Of a stretch of 64,000 bases of DNA, positions 43,644 through 53,185 are shown one piece after another. The stretch's first letter is position 1. Each line of letters opens with the position of its first letter. Source of the stretch: Chlorogloea sp. CCALA 695 (lineage in GTDB: Bacteria > Cyanobacteriota > Cyanobacteriia > Cyanobacteriales > Chroococcidiopsidaceae); assembly GCF_003003885.1 (NCBI RefSeq), contig NZ_PVWN01000005.1, forward strand, positions 62,001 through 126,000, written 5' to 3'. The position numbers and the translations under genes were made by a program. Under the pieces are notes generated by a model that did not search any database, was not told the origin of the DNA, and saw only the letters and a program-made list of their open reading frames with translations.

Positions 43644-44522
43644 TTACAAAGGATTTTGAGGGCGCGAATCGGCAGACGTTACCGCATACCCACTACGTTT
43701 TAGAGCAACTTCAAAAGCATCTGCCATTGTCGCTTTAGTAATTACAGCCGTCAAATCTACGCCCAAATGAACGATAGTTTGAGCAATTTGGGGTCTAATA
43801 CCGCTAATGATGCAGTCTGCACCCATCAAGCGGGTAGCGGCGACAGTTTTAAGTAAGTGCTGGGCCACTAAAGTATCAACCGTTGGTACGCCCGTAATAT
43901 CAATAATTGCGATCGCGCTTCCCGTTTCGACTATTCGCTGCAACAAGTTTTCCATCACTACTTGAGTACGAGCGCTGTCCAGAGTGCCAATAAGGGGTAA
44001 AGCTAATATCCCCTCCCACAACTTAACAACAGGGGTTGATAATTCCAACATCTCTTGCTGCTGGCGGATAATAATTTCTTCACGAGCTTTTTGAAACGCC
44101 TCCGTTGTCAGCAAACCTAATCTGTCTATTAAGTCATTGGCGGACATAATTTCTGCGGCTATTTCGCCATCGCTTCCGCATTCTTGGCGCAGAAGGCTAA
44201 ACAAAGGTTTTTTTAAAGAAAAAATAAATAAGGCTACTTGAGAAGGGCTAAAGCCTTGTTGGACGCGAGTACGGGTTATGCTAGCTAGCAGAGCTTTAAT
44301 ATTATTCCATTCGGAAGCTTGAAAATTAGTTAAATTACCACCTTGGCTGGCATCTCGCAACAAGCGCAGAAATTCTCCAGATTGATCGCGCATTTCGCTT
44401 TCGCGCATCAAATCATCGCGCCGGATTCCCGCCGATAGTTGTTCCTTTAACCATTCACTTAACAGCATAGTTTCATGCTTGGCGAGAATCTCTGGAAGAT
44501 GGCGATCGCCATTTTTGCTCAT
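43644..44522 (-). CDS. rsbR: Stressosome co-antagonist RsbR with RsbRD-type N-terminus
   Basis: This 292-residue protein has an N-terminal helical domain (residues about 1-160, LLSEWLKEQLSAGIRRDDLM ... SPSQVALFIFSLKKPLFSLL) and a C-terminal STAS domain (LPLIGTLDSARTQVVMENLL, ITGVPTVDTLVAQHLL, GIRPQIAQTIVHLGVDL). The VDT and IAQT threonines correspond to the two phosphorylated Thr of Bacillus RsbR. The N-terminus is the RsbRD-type helical sensor, not a PAS, LOV or bilin domain, so the signal is unknown. It is the first gene of the six-gene operon. Confidence 0.87.
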   Translation of the reverse strand: MSKNGDRHLPEILAKHETMLLSEWLKEQLSAGIRRDDLMRESEMRDQSGEFLRLLRDASQGGNLTNFQASEWNNIKALLASITRTRVQQGFSPSQVALFIFSLKKPLFSLLRQECGSDGEIAAEIMSANDLIDRLGLLTTEAFQKAREEIIIRQQQEMLELSTPVVKLWEGILALPLIGTLDSARTQVVMENLLQRIVETGSAIAIIDITGVPTVDTLVAQHLLKTVAATRLMGADCIISGIRPQIAQTIVHLGVDLTAVITKATMADAFEVALKRSGYAVTSADSRPQNPL

Positions 44523-44576
44523 ACCTGCTCCTACCTTTGCCGCAAATTCCCCAGCTTAAGTGTAGAGGATATTGCG

Positions 44577-44709
44577 GCGTTGCTGAATTGGTAATGGGTA
44601 ATGGGTAATTGGTAATTGGTAATAATTTTAATGAACAATTCCCAATGCGGTATGAATGAGGAAGAGACAGGATTGCAGAAAGGAGAAATCATCATAATTT
44701 CAGCAACGC
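44577..44709. mobile_element. Candidate MITE-like repeat element with terminal inverted repeats
   Basis: GCGTTGCTGAATT (44577-44589) and AATTTCAGCAACGC (44696-44709) are near-perfect inverted ends about 133 bases apart. The left part contains the heptamer array. The spacer between rsbR and the molybdopterin gene has no real ORF. A nearby 100-codon frame (44531-44833) is built from this repeat and is not a gene. Confidence 0.45.
44589..44623. repeat. STRR-type heptamer tandem repeat
   Basis: Five tandem copies of a heptamer TGGTAAT/GGGTAAT run without a break. Short tandem heptamer repeats of this kind are known from filamentous cyanobacteria (STRR sequences). Confidence 0.75.
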
Positions 44710-44836
44710 TGATATTGCCTAGTTGACTGACAAAACTAATAATTAGGGGAAATACCTCCAAGCGGAAGTCAGCTACTTTTGCGACACCCGTTAAAAGTAC
44801 AAAGACACAAACTCTCGTCTGTGTCTGTTGCAACTA

Positions 44837-45427
44837 TCAACTATAACGTTCTTCTGCCCAAGGTTCGCCGCGACTGTTGTAGCCATTGCGTTCCCAAAAA
44901 CCTAATTCTTCTTTATCCAAAAACTCTAAACCATTAATCCATTTAGCGCTTTTCCAGGCATAAATGTGTGGAACTACTAGCCGCATTGGGCCGCCGTGTT
45001 CGGCGCTTAGAGGTTCGTCAAATACTGTATGGGCAAAAAAGTTTTCTTCCCTCAAGAAGTCAGACATCGCAATATTGGTAGTATAACCGCCGTAACAGTG
45101 TTCCATCACATGAACGGCTTTCGAGTCTACCTCAATCAATTTCATGAACTCAGTAACTTTAATACCTGTCCACTTGACATCAAGTTTAGACCAGCGCGTG
45201 ACGCAGTGAAAATCGGCGGTAAACTGCTGTTGGGGTAAAGCCATAAAGTCAGCCCAGCTAAACGTTACCTCTTTTGCCAAACCCCAAACTTTAAATTGCC
45301 AAGTTTCTATACTGACTTGGGGAGTTTGCCCGTAAGTAAGTACCGGAAACCCCTTAGTTAAGTATTGACCGGGAGGAACGCGATCGCTCTGTTCCTCATT
45401 AGGTTTTTTAAAAAATTTTCCTAGCAT
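44837..45427 (-). CDS. Sulfite-oxidase-like molybdopterin oxidoreductase
   Basis: The 196-residue protein belongs to the small sulfite oxidase/YedY-type molybdenum enzymes: VTFSWADFMALPQQQF, DFHCVTRWSKLDVKWTGI with the Mo-ligand Cys, HCYGGYTTNIAM, and GGPMRLVVPHIYAWKSAKWI. No signal peptide or Tat motif is seen, unlike MsrP. Electron partner and substrate are unknown. It stands alone with no neighbouring heme or cofactor gene. Confidence 0.82.
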   Translation of the reverse strand: MLGKFFKKPNEEQSDRVPPGQYLTKGFPVLTYGQTPQVSIETWQFKVWGLAKEVTFSWADFMALPQQQFTADFHCVTRWSKLDVKWTGIKVTEFMKLIEVDSKAVHVMEHCYGGYTTNIAMSDFLREENFFAHTVFDEPLSAEHGGPMRLVVPHIYAWKSAKWINGLEFLDKEELGFWERNGYNSRGEPWAEERYS

Positions 45428-45486
45428 TATTTCAGTTGCTTCAGCTTCCTACTTTATTGTGGAATAAAATCTTTTAAAGACAAAGT

Positions 45487-45660
45487 TTATTCTTCTGTCT
45501 CGTCTTCTTCCTTAGTTGGGTATACAAACTTAGAGCGTCCGCTCAAAATTGATTTCCCTAAAGACAGAGCTTTTCTCGCTTCTACTACTGCTTTATGTTT
45601 CCAGGTTGCTTTGCGCTTATCTCGTTTTGACTTTGATGTTTTCTTCTTAGGAACTGCCAT
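45487..45660 (-). CDS. rpmF: 50S ribosomal protein L32
   Basis: The 57-residue protein starts [20 protein letters not shown], the conserved L32 start, so the ATG at 45660 is used although the frame is open further upstream. It has the bacterial L32 basic N-half and an acidic tail KEEDETEE. The zinc Cys pairs are absent, as in many cyanobacterial copies. Confidence 0.93.
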   Translation of the reverse strand: MAVPKKKTSKSKRDKRKATWKHKAVVEARKALSLGKSILSGRSKFVYPTKEEDETEE

Positions 45661-45748
45661 AATAGCTAATACAATTTTTGACAACCTTTCTAGTATAAGC
45701 CCTTCCACAAAAAATGTTGCCCCAGCAAGTCTGCTAAGGGTAAAAATA

Positions 45749-46603
45749 TCAAGGTTGATTGGGGGTAGTATTGGCTGGATTTATTTGAGGTAAGCTTTGC
45801 GGCGTGGGAGTAGTTACCGGAGTTTCAGGGATTGGTGCAGTATTAAAATTATTCCCAGGAGAAGTTACAGGGGTTATTCCGGGCGATTGAGGGCGCGGCG
45901 TAGGATTAGTTACCGGAGTCCCCGAGGATGGAGCAGCATTAAAATTATCTCCAGGAGAAGTTACAGGGGTTATTCCGGGCGATTGAGGGCGCGGAACTAA
46001 AGCCGGACTCCCAGGAAGTGGAGCCGTGCTAGGGAAAGGATTTACTGGTTGAACAGGGGCATTATTCATAATTTCTCTCGCACTACCCGCAGGATTGTTT
46101 GGTCTTTGTCCGGGGGGTGGTGGTGGGGTTCCTTCTCCCCCTTCAGTAGACTCCACAGCTAAGGGTTGTTCCTCTAAACGTAATAGGCTGCGCGCACTAT
46201 TGAAATAGGTGAATTTATCACTACCGCCACTCCATTGCGGGCGACTTAAGCCTATAGCCAAAACTGGGGCAATTACACCCTGATTTTGACCTAAAATAAC
46301 TACCGAAACGTCAGTTATTTGCGAATTGCGGTTAAATCCTTGTAAAAGGGCAGTTCGGGCGGCAGTTTCTGCCCGTTGAATTAGGCTATCGTAGGTTTCA
46401 TCGGGTTGGCGGTCGATAGTAATGTCATCAATTCGAGCCGTTTCAGCTTGCGCCGTGGGTTGAAAAAGAAAACCAACTCCTATAAGTGTTAAAGATAAGG
46501 CAGTTAGTTTAGTTACCTCCGTCAGCCATTGTCCAAAAGTAGGTTTAACCTTACTTTGGTGCTGCTTGGTTTTTGAGGCTTGCAGGCAAAAAATCACCCT
46601 CAT
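45749..46603 (-). CDS. Secreted Pro-rich protein with a 32-residue tandem repeat
   Basis: This 284-residue protein has an N-terminal hydrophobic segment (about residues 28-53, [15 protein letters not shown] then AQAE) that is probably a signal peptide or anchor. A folded-looking region to about residue 150 ([20 protein letters not shown]) follows. The Pro/Thr/Ser-rich tail contains two copies of a unit starting [15 protein letters not shown]. Function unknown. The low-complexity tail suggests a cell-wall-spanning linker. Confidence 0.65.
   Translation of the reverse strand: MRVIFCLQASKTKQHQSKVKPTFGQWLTEVTKLTALSLTLIGVGFLFQPTAQAETARIDDITIDRQPDETYDSLIQRAETAARTALLQGFNRNSQITDVSVVILGQNQGVIAPVLAIGLSRPQWSGGSDKFTYFNSARSLLRLEEQPLAVESTEGGEGTPPPPPGQRPNNPAGSAREIMNNAPVQPVNPFPSTAPLPGSPALVPRPQSPGITPVTSPGDNFNAAPSSGTPVTNPTPRPQSPGITPVTSPGNNFNTAPIPETPVTTPTPQSLPQINPANTTPNQP
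45811..46002. repeat. 96-base tandem repeat inside the Pro-rich gene
   Basis: Units 45811-45906 and 45907-46002 are near-identical (96 bases, 32 codons each, in frame). This is consistent with in-frame expansion and contraction of the tail. Confidence 0.75.
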
Positions 46604-46883
46604 TACTGCAATTGCTCCTTAAATTGGTGACTTGAAATTAATTGCTTATGTCTAACTGTATTAACATTACTTTGTTAGTTATTGTTAACTATAGATAGAT
46701 TTTTTAAAAATATTTATCAGATTAAAAGCTCAAAAAGCGGTTATTTTGGCTGGAAATTTTATATTTAACCTATTTTGTTAATTAGCTCGTAGAGAAAACA
46801 GGATTTTATACTAAAAAAATCAATAATATTTGAGAACCCAGTCAGGGCATAATTTGGCAAGAGTGAGGAGCAAATAAAAGTTT

Positions 46884-47207
46884 TTAGCAGTAAGGTGTAA
46901 CATCTTCGCCGCATTCGTCAGCCAAAAAGCATAGCGCCCGAAAACGTAAAGCGACAACTTCCTCGTACAGTGGGTTGAGTTTGCACATGGGGGGAATGTG
47001 AAATTTGCGCCCAAAAACTGTAATATCGCGTTCAAAGGGGCATTGAGCAGGAATTAGTTGACATAAACGGTGAGCTAGTTTTGGGCTGGATACTTGAATT
47101 CGGTCTAGGCGTTGACGTAAAGCTAAGAAAATATCAAAATTTACTTTTTCGCCTAGCATCCAGTTGTTGAGAAGGAAGTCTTGGGTTGTGTGTTGTGATA
47201 AGTTCAT
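46884..47207 (-). CDS. Mo-dependent nitrogenase C-terminal-like family protein
   Basis: The 107-residue protein ends with the recognisable block CKLNPLYEEVVALRFRALCF and LADECGEDVTPYC, typical of the Mo-nitrogenase C-terminal-like family (PF06967 by memory) found in cyanobacteria. The middle holds the Cys-rich stretch LCQLIPAQCPFERDI. Biochemical role is unknown. The name comes from a nif-linked domain and does not prove nitrogenase activity. No nif genes are in this window. Confidence 0.75.
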   Translation of the reverse strand: MNLSQHTTQDFLLNNWMLGEKVNFDIFLALRQRLDRIQVSSPKLAHRLCQLIPAQCPFERDITVFGRKFHIPPMCKLNPLYEEVVALRFRALCFLADECGEDVTPYC

Positions 47208-47402
47208 AACGTCTCTACTTTAGTTGGGTAAGGTGGGTGTTCTAAAAGTATCTACAGTTTGCAAACGAGTTTTTCGCAAGAAAGAGGAAAAGTTGATTCT
47301 TTATCATCTTGCCTAAAATCTCCTAGATTCGGAATTAGAGACATCACTGAACTTTTTAGCTATACATTTTTAATTTCCGTAAATGCACTCAGGAAAGTCA
47401 GC

Positions 47403-47446
47403 AAAAAATCAGGGTGGGAAGAAGCTGATAACTTCTTCCCACCCTG
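47403..47446 (-). terminator. Rho-independent terminator of the RNase J gene
   Basis: Arms CAGGGTGGGAAGAAG (47410-47424) and CTTCTTCCCACCCTG (47432-47446) are perfect 15-base complements. On the minus strand a T-run follows (complement of the A-run 47403-47408). Confidence 0.85.
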
Positions 47447-47470
47447 CCTAACTAATAGGAGTCGCCTATA

Positions 47471-49240
47471 TTAAGAGGCGGCAATTTGTGGCGCTGTCGT
47501 GCGTCGTCGTCTTCTCCCATCTAAAGCTTTAACGGGTTCGTCAGGAGATTGTAGCAATAAAGTAACTGTCGGTTGGGTTTGCAGTTCTCGACGAATTTGG
47601 CGTTGTAGTTCTCTCTCTAGCTGTACTTGTACCCCTATCCAGTCTACTTCTACAAGTTCTCCATTGACCGATTGCGTAAAGCTCGACCAGCGATCGCCTA
47701 ATACCCTTTCCATCCGCTCTTGCACCCATTGTTGTAGCATCGGGCGCTCCATAGACGAAACTACACCGCGCAGGTGAATTTCTGGTTTCATCATTAGTTT
47801 GCCTTGCCAGTCTACCGCCGCCGCAATGGTAATAATTCCTTCTCCTGCCAATTGCTGCCGCTCCTTGAGGATGCGATCGCTCACTATTCCCGTGCGTGAC
47901 ATATCCACAAGTTCAATTCCCGCAGGCACTTTCCCAGTGACGCGCATTGCCTCTTGTGATACTTCGATCACGTCGCCGTTTTGGATAATCAACATATTTT
48001 CGGCGGGAATGCCTGTACTTTGAGCGGTTTGGGCGTGTTTAAGTAGCATCCGATGTTCGCCATGAACAGGCAAGAAAAACTTAGGCTTAGTTAGTCCGAT
48101 CATCAATTTTTGGTCTTCTTGGCAACCATGACCAGATACGTGCAATCCTTTGTCTTTGCCGTAAATAACGTTCGCACCCTGCATCATTAAGCGGTCAATA
48201 GTATTCATAACAGCAATGGTGTTTCCCGGAATCGGGTTAGCCGAAAATACCACCGTATCGCCGGGACGAATTTTTATTTGCTGGTGTTCGCCGTTAGAAA
48301 TCCGGGTCATGGCTGACAATGGTTCGCCTTGAGAACCAGTTGTCAAAATCAATACTTTTTCTTCCGGTAAGTTCCGCAAGGCTTGCAATGGTTGCAGTAA
48401 GTTGTCTTCGCACTTGATATAACCCAAGTTACGGGCGTGAGCAATCAAGTTTAGCATTGAGCGCCCTACTATCCCTACCACGCGATTTTGTTTTCTGGCT
48501 ATATCCAAAATCATGTTGATGCGGTGGACAGAAGACGCAAAGGTTGTAATTAAAATTCGTCCTTTAGCTTGACTAAATACCCGTTCTAGGTTTGGATATA
48601 CCGATCTCTCCGAGGCGGTATATCCTGGTACTTCAGAATTTGTCGAATCGCTAAGGAGACAAAGTACACCTTTTTCGCCGTGTTCTGCTAATCTCTGGAT
48701 GTCAAAAAATTCGCCATCAACAGGAGTATGGTCAAACTTGAAGTCTCCAGTATGGACAATTACCCCGGCGGGTGTGTGCAAAGCAATGGTATAACTATCG
48801 GCAATAGAGTGAGTATTGCGGATAAATTCGACAATAAATTGCGAACCTAGCCTTACTGTCTCACGAGGTCTAACACTGCGTAATTCTGTGCGATCGCGCA
48901 TTCCAGCTTCTTCAAGTTTACCTTCTAGCATTGCTAGTGCTAACCTTGGCCCATAAATTACCGGAATTTCTAGCTGTCTAAGGTGAAAAGCTATCCCGCC
49001 AATATGATCCTCATGTCCGTGAGTCACAATCATGCCTTTTATTTTATGGCGATTGTCGCGCAGATAAGTCATATCAGGAAGCACAATATTTACTCCGTGC
49101 ATTCCATCAGTGGGAAAAGCTAATCCCGCATCTAATAAAATTATTTCGTCATTGCACTCAAATACGCAGGTATTTTTACCAATTTCATGCAAGCCGCCAA
49201 GGGGAATAATTTTTACTACTGGTGATGTATTTTTTGCCAT
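47471..49240 (-). CDS. rnj: Ribonuclease J
   Basis: RNase J is a beta-CASP metallo-beta-lactamase with endonuclease and 5'-3' exonuclease activity. The 589-residue protein shows the zinc motif VTHGHEDHIGG, the following IVHTGDFKFDH and the beta-CASP motifs (LLSDSTNSEVPGYTASE, ILTTGSQGEPLSAM, HVSGHGCQED, FLPVHGEHRMLLKHA). The C-terminal tail is basic (RRRRRTTAPQ). It is downstream of dapA and asd on the same strand, a conserved cyanobacterial gene order. Confidence 0.94.
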   Translation of the reverse strand: MAKNTSPVVKIIPLGGLHEIGKNTCVFECNDEIILLDAGLAFPTDGMHGVNIVLPDMTYLRDNRHKIKGMIVTHGHEDHIGGIAFHLRQLEIPVIYGPRLALAMLEGKLEEAGMRDRTELRSVRPRETVRLGSQFIVEFIRNTHSIADSYTIALHTPAGVIVHTGDFKFDHTPVDGEFFDIQRLAEHGEKGVLCLLSDSTNSEVPGYTASERSVYPNLERVFSQAKGRILITTFASSVHRINMILDIARKQNRVVGIVGRSMLNLIAHARNLGYIKCEDNLLQPLQALRNLPEEKVLILTTGSQGEPLSAMTRISNGEHQQIKIRPGDTVVFSANPIPGNTIAVMNTIDRLMMQGANVIYGKDKGLHVSGHGCQEDQKLMIGLTKPKFFLPVHGEHRMLLKHAQTAQSTGIPAENMLIIQNGDVIEVSQEAMRVTGKVPAGIELVDMSRTGIVSDRILKERQQLAGEGIITIAAAVDWQGKLMMKPEIHLRGVVSSMERPMLQQWVQERMERVLGDRWSSFTQSVNGELVEVDWIGVQVQLERELQRQIRRELQTQPTVTLLLQSPDEPVKALDGRRRRRTTAPQIAAS

Positions 49241-49408
49241 GTTAATCCTTTGAACGATAGGTTAATTGTGTTTAATATAAAAACTGTAGAACTTTTCATT
49301 TTTCCCATAAGGAGCTAAGTTTCTAGCAAATTTTTTATGTAAATATTCTGCAATTAAAGGGTGATTAAAACCTTCATTGTATTTATATCTGCCTTGATTA
49401 AAAGGTAG

Positions 49409-50314
49409 TTAATAAGCCAAATCTTTAGTTTTGGTATCAATATCTTGCAAAACTTTTTCTAAAGTTTTAATTATCTTGTCTTCTTCTTCGCATTGCAATG
49501 GTAAACGAGTCGAACCCACATCCCAACCTTTGAGTTTAAGCGCCATCTTTACAGGTATTGGATTAGCAGTAATAAACAAAGCCTTAAATAAGGGAAATAA
49601 TCGTAAATGAATGTCAGTTGCCAGCCCAACTTTGCCTGTTTCAAAAGCTTCAATCATTTGCTGCAACTGTGCGCCTACTAAATGACTTGCAACACTAACT
49701 ACCCCTTTAGCACCCACCGCTAACATTGGCAGAGTTAGAGAGTCATCACCAGAATAAATTTGAAATTCTCTAGGTGTCAATCGGCTAATTTCACTTGTTT
49801 GGTCTAAGCTTCCCGCCGCTTCTTTGATACCTACAATATTATCAATTTCCGCTAGACGAGCTACCGTCTCAGGAAGGAGATTTTGGCTGGTACGACTGGG
49901 GACGTTATACAACACTATAGGTAAATCGGGGCAAGCAGAAGCAATTTCCCGAAAGTGATGGTATAGTCCGGCTTGGGGTGGCTTGTTATAGTAAGGAACA
50001 ACTTGTAAAGCTCCATGTACTCCTATTCTAGCTGCTTTTTGGGTTGCAGCGACAGCTTCAGTAGTCGAATTTGACCCCGTACCTGCCATTACCAGAGCTT
50101 TTCCCGCTACCGCCTGCAACACTACTTGAAATAGCTGATATTCTTCATCCCAAGTTAGGGTTGGCGATTCTCCGGTTGTCCCACACACAACAATTGTATC
50201 GCTGCCATTGGCGGCTAAATGTGCTGCTAATTGTTCGGTTACAGCATAATTTACGCTCCCGTCGGCTTTAAACGGCGTAATCATTGCTGTAATTACTCTG
50301 CCAAAATCTACCAC
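49409..50314 (-). CDS. dapA: 4-hydroxy-tetrahydrodipicolinate synthase
   Basis: DapA condenses pyruvate with aspartate semialdehyde in lysine and diaminopimelate synthesis. The 301-residue TIM-barrel protein has [17 protein letters not shown], the catalytic Tyr region ([16 protein letters not shown]), the Schiff-base Lys ([14 protein letters not shown]) and [19 protein letters not shown]. It lies 6 bases after asd, the enzyme that makes its substrate. Confidence 0.95.
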   Translation of the reverse strand: MVDFGRVITAMITPFKADGSVNYAVTEQLAAHLAANGSDTIVVCGTTGESPTLTWDEEYQLFQVVLQAVAGKALVMAGTGSNSTTEAVAATQKAARIGVHGALQVVPYYNKPPQAGLYHHFREIASACPDLPIVLYNVPSRTSQNLLPETVARLAEIDNIVGIKEAAGSLDQTSEISRLTPREFQIYSGDDSLTLPMLAVGAKGVVSVASHLVGAQLQQMIEAFETGKVGLATDIHLRLFPLFKALFITANPIPVKMALKLKGWDVGSTRLPLQCEEEDKIIKTLEKVLQDIDTKTKDLAY

Positions 50315-50320
50315 CCGTTT

Positions 50321-51379
50321 TTACTCCTCACCGTAGCTCTTTGCTGTTTGATATTCTTTTGCTGACAGTAGATTTTTTTCTACTAATAATTCTGCAATTT
50401 GTACGGCGTTGAGGGCTGCACCTTTACGAATTTGGTCGCCACACAACCATAGTTCTAAACCACACTCGTGGGATAGGTCTTGACGGATGCGACCTACTAA
50501 TACTTCATCAATGCCTGTAGCGTCTATAGGCATGGGAAAATAGTTTGCTTGCCAATCTTCCACAACTCGCACGCCGGGAGATGTGCTTAATATTTCTTTC
50601 GCTTCCCTGGCACTTAAAGGCGATGCAAATTCTATGTTAATTGCTTCAGAATGCGCTCGAAGTACGGGAACCCGAACACAGGTAGCACTAATTTTTAGTT
50701 CTGCGGCGTTAAAGATTTTCCGAGTTTCATTAACCATTTTCATTTCTTCTTCACAGTACCCATTAGCAGTCATGGGAGAGTTGTGAGGAAATAAATTAAA
50801 AGCTAAGGGATAAGGGAAAATTTCTGGCGTGGGGGATTTTCCTGCTAAAATTTCTTTGGTTTGGTTTAATACTTCTGTCATTGCCATCGCTCCCGCACCA
50901 CTAGCCGATTGGTAGGTTGCGGCAATAATTCGCTTAATTTTTCTAACTTTATACAATGGATACACCGCCACCGCCATCAATATTGTTGTGCAGTTGGGGT
51001 TTGCTATTATCCCTTGATGGTTTCTTACTGCGTCAGGATTGACTTCTGGGACTACTAAAGGAACGTGAGGGTCTAAACGAAAAGCACTAGAATTATCTAT
51101 TACTATTGCTCCTTGAGCTACAGCTACAGGAGCGAAGGTTTTGGAGATAGAACCGCCAGCCGAGGCTAGTACCAGGTCTATGTTATCAAAAGAGCGATCG
51201 CCTGCTGACTCAATTACTAAGTCTTCCCCCTTAAACTTCATAGTTTTTCCCGCACTGCGAGGAGAAGCTAATAGCTTTAGTTCGGCTACCGGAAAGTTAC
51301 GGCTTGCTAATAATTCTAGTAATTCTGTGCCTACAGCCCCGGTTGCGCCTAAAATTGCTACGCGATAGGATTTTGTCAA
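50321..51379 (-). CDS. asd: Aspartate-semialdehyde dehydrogenase
   Basis: Asd reduces aspartyl phosphate to aspartate semialdehyde for Lys, Thr and Met synthesis. The 352-residue protein has the NADP-binding start VAILGATGAVGTELLELL, the substrate region VVPEVNPDAV, the catalytic Cys in IIANPNCTTILMAVAV, and the late RVPVLRAHSEAINIEF. It is the first gene of asd-dapA and is divergent from tig. Confidence 0.95.
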   Translation of the reverse strand: MTKSYRVAILGATGAVGTELLELLASRNFPVAELKLLASPRSAGKTMKFKGEDLVIESAGDRSFDNIDLVLASAGGSISKTFAPVAVAQGAIVIDNSSAFRLDPHVPLVVPEVNPDAVRNHQGIIANPNCTTILMAVAVYPLYKVRKIKRIIAATYQSASGAGAMAMTEVLNQTKEILAGKSPTPEIFPYPLAFNLFPHNSPMTANGYCEEEMKMVNETRKIFNAAELKISATCVRVPVLRAHSEAINIEFASPLSAREAKEILSTSPGVRVVEDWQANYFPMPIDATGIDEVLVGRIRQDLSHECGLELWLCGDQIRKGAALNAVQIAELLVEKNLLSAKEYQTAKSYGEE

Positions 51380-51797
51380 GTTTTGCTCCTAGTCAATGTA
51401 TTGATTTTCTTTCTTTAAAACAGATAACCAGCTTAAATAATTTTTGATAATAGTAGATTATATTAGTTAAAAAATTAAACTTTTAATAGTGATAATGCTT
51501 TGACTAAAGACTTTGGTTACTAGCCCAGCAGATGGTTTGTTAAGTCAAGACTAGAGGTACAGGTAGTATAGAACAAAAGTGGTAAAGATTAGGCGATCGC
51601 GTCAAATTATCGCTAAACTAAGAACTGCTCTAAACGCCACAAAATTTATCTACTCAACTAAGATATCACGGTGTCGTTGAACCTGCCCTGCCAAAAACAG
51701 AGCTAAGGAAGGCAAAAAATTAGTTGCTAACGCCATACAGCTTTGGTTGTCAGCAATTTAGTTCCCTTTAGTCAAATTGTCAGATAAAACTCTAAAC
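51380..51797. other. Divergent promoter spacer asd / tig
   Basis: This 418-base AT-rich region contains one GCGATCGC and no recognised gene, RNA or operator. It must hold promoters for both the amino-acid operon and the chaperone-protease operon. Confidence 0.5.
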
Positions 51798-53177
51798 ATG
51801 AAAGTCACCCAGGAAAAACTCCCCGCAAGTCAAATAGGTTTGGAAATAGAAATTCCCCCCGAAAAGTCCAAACAGGCTTACGAGCAGGTAATTGCGAACT
51901 TTGCTCGCTCTGCCAATATTCCTGGGTTTCGTAAAGGCAAAGTTCCGCGCCAAGTATTGATTCAACGGCTAGGAGTAGTCAGAATTAAAGCCGCCGCCTT
52001 AGAAGACCTCATCGAAAGCGGTTTAACTGAAGCCCTCAAGCAAGAAGAAGTTAAAGCCATCGGTCAACCCCAGCTACGCACCTCCTTTGACGAATTAATC
52101 GACCAGTACCAACCCGGCAACCCATTGACTTTTAAAGCGGCGGTAGATGTACAGCCAGAGCTAAATCTGAGTCAATACACGGGCTTACAAGTGCAAGCTG
52201 AGGAGGTTAAATATGACCCCGCCAGCGTCGAAAAAGTTATCGAAGAAAATCGTCAAGAATTAGCAACATCGATTCCTGTAGAAGGACGCGCGGCTCAAAT
52301 GAATGATGTCGCGGTAGTAGATTTTAAGGGTGTTTTGGTCAACGACGACCCGGAAGCCGAAGTAGAGGAAATTCCTGGAGGGGAAGGGACAGATTTTCAA
52401 GTAGAACTACATGAAGGTAAGTTTATTGAAGGTTTCGTTGATGGGATTGTTGGGATGAACATTGGCGAAACTAAAGAAGTTGATGCTAAATTTCCTTCCG
52501 AGTATCCGCAGCCAGAATTTGCTGACCGCAAAGCAAAGTTTACAATAACTTTGAAGGAACTAAAAGAAAAAGAACTTCCAGAAGTTAATGATGAGTTTGC
52601 TCAAGAAGTTAGCGAATTTGAAACCTTAGAAGAATTAAGAGTGTCCTTAGAAAAAAGGTTTAATGAAGAAGCTGACAACAAAACCAAAGCCAACCAGCAA
52701 CAGGCTTTAACGAAGGAATTGGTAAAAAATGTAGAGGTCGATTTACCCGAAACATTAATTAACCAAGAAATAGATACAATGATTACCCAGACTGCCATGC
52801 AGTTAAGCAGACAGGGAATTGATGTCAAGAAATTATTTACCCAAGATACTATACCTCAACTAAGAGAGCGATCGCGCCCCGAAGCTATCGATAGCATCAA
52901 ACGAACTTTGGCATTGCAAGAAGTAGCAAAACGCGAATCGATTGAAGTAGAAAGCGCGGCGATTGAAACGCGGTTTACTGAAGTGATAGCACAGTACGCT
53001 GATAAAGATGTAGACCAAGAAAGACTGCGCGAAGTTATCGCTGATGAATTGCTCACTGAGAAAATTCTTGATTGGCTGCAAGCAAACGCTAGTATTGAAC
53101 TTGTCGCCGAAGGTAGTTTAAACAAGCCAGAAGCGGAGATTGAAGACGATACCGCCGAAGAAACTAGCGCCGAATAA
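51798..53177 (+). CDS. tig: Trigger factor
   Basis: This ribosome-bound chaperone and prolyl isomerase has 459 residues. The ribosome-binding N-domain includes the GFRKGKVPRQVL signature near residue 45. The FKBP-type domain is around residues 155-240 (NDVAVVDFKG, GFVDGIVGMNIGETKEVD). The helical arms follow (EFETLEELRVSLEKRF). I use the ATG giving MKVTQEKLPASQIGLEIEI; a TTG at 51777 would add seven residues. It is first in the tig-clpP-clpX group. Confidence 0.95.
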   Translation: MKVTQEKLPASQIGLEIEIPPEKSKQAYEQVIANFARSANIPGFRKGKVPRQVLIQRLGVVRIKAAALEDLIESGLTEALKQEEVKAIGQPQLRTSFDELIDQYQPGNPLTFKAAVDVQPELNLSQYTGLQVQAEEVKYDPASVEKVIEENRQELATSIPVEGRAAQMNDVAVVDFKGVLVNDDPEAEVEEIPGGEGTDFQVELHEGKFIEGFVDGIVGMNIGETKEVDAKFPSEYPQPEFADRKAKFTITLKELKEKELPEVNDEFAQEVSEFETLEELRVSLEKRFNEEADNKTKANQQQALTKELVKNVEVDLPETLINQEIDTMITQTAMQLSRQGIDVKKLFTQDTIPQLRERSRPEAIDSIKRTLALQEVAKRESIEVESAAIETRFTEVIAQYADKDVDQERLREVIADELLTEKILDWLQANASIELVAEGSLNKPEAEIEDDTAEETSAE

Positions 53178-53185
53178 ATACTAAA

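Noticed and set aside
43323-43703. 126-codon plus-strand ORF opposite rsbS
   Set aside because: Antisense shadow; rsbS and rsbR on the other strand have clear STAS sequence.
44531-44833. 100-codon minus-strand ORF between rsbR and the molybdopterin gene
   Set aside because: It is made of the heptamer array and the inverted-repeat element and has no protein-like composition or ribosome site.
46820-47035. Minus-strand ORF of 71 codons
   Set aside because: It overlaps the Mo-nitrogenase-like gene in another frame; the latter has recognisable family sequence.
47259-47474. Plus-strand ORF of 71 codons
   Set aside because: It runs through the RNase J terminator hairpin on the opposite strand; no family resemblance.
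50325-50345. Yfr1-like small RNA motif ACTCCTCAC
   Set aside because: Only a partial match to the conserved motif and it lies between two coding genes with no hairpin terminator.
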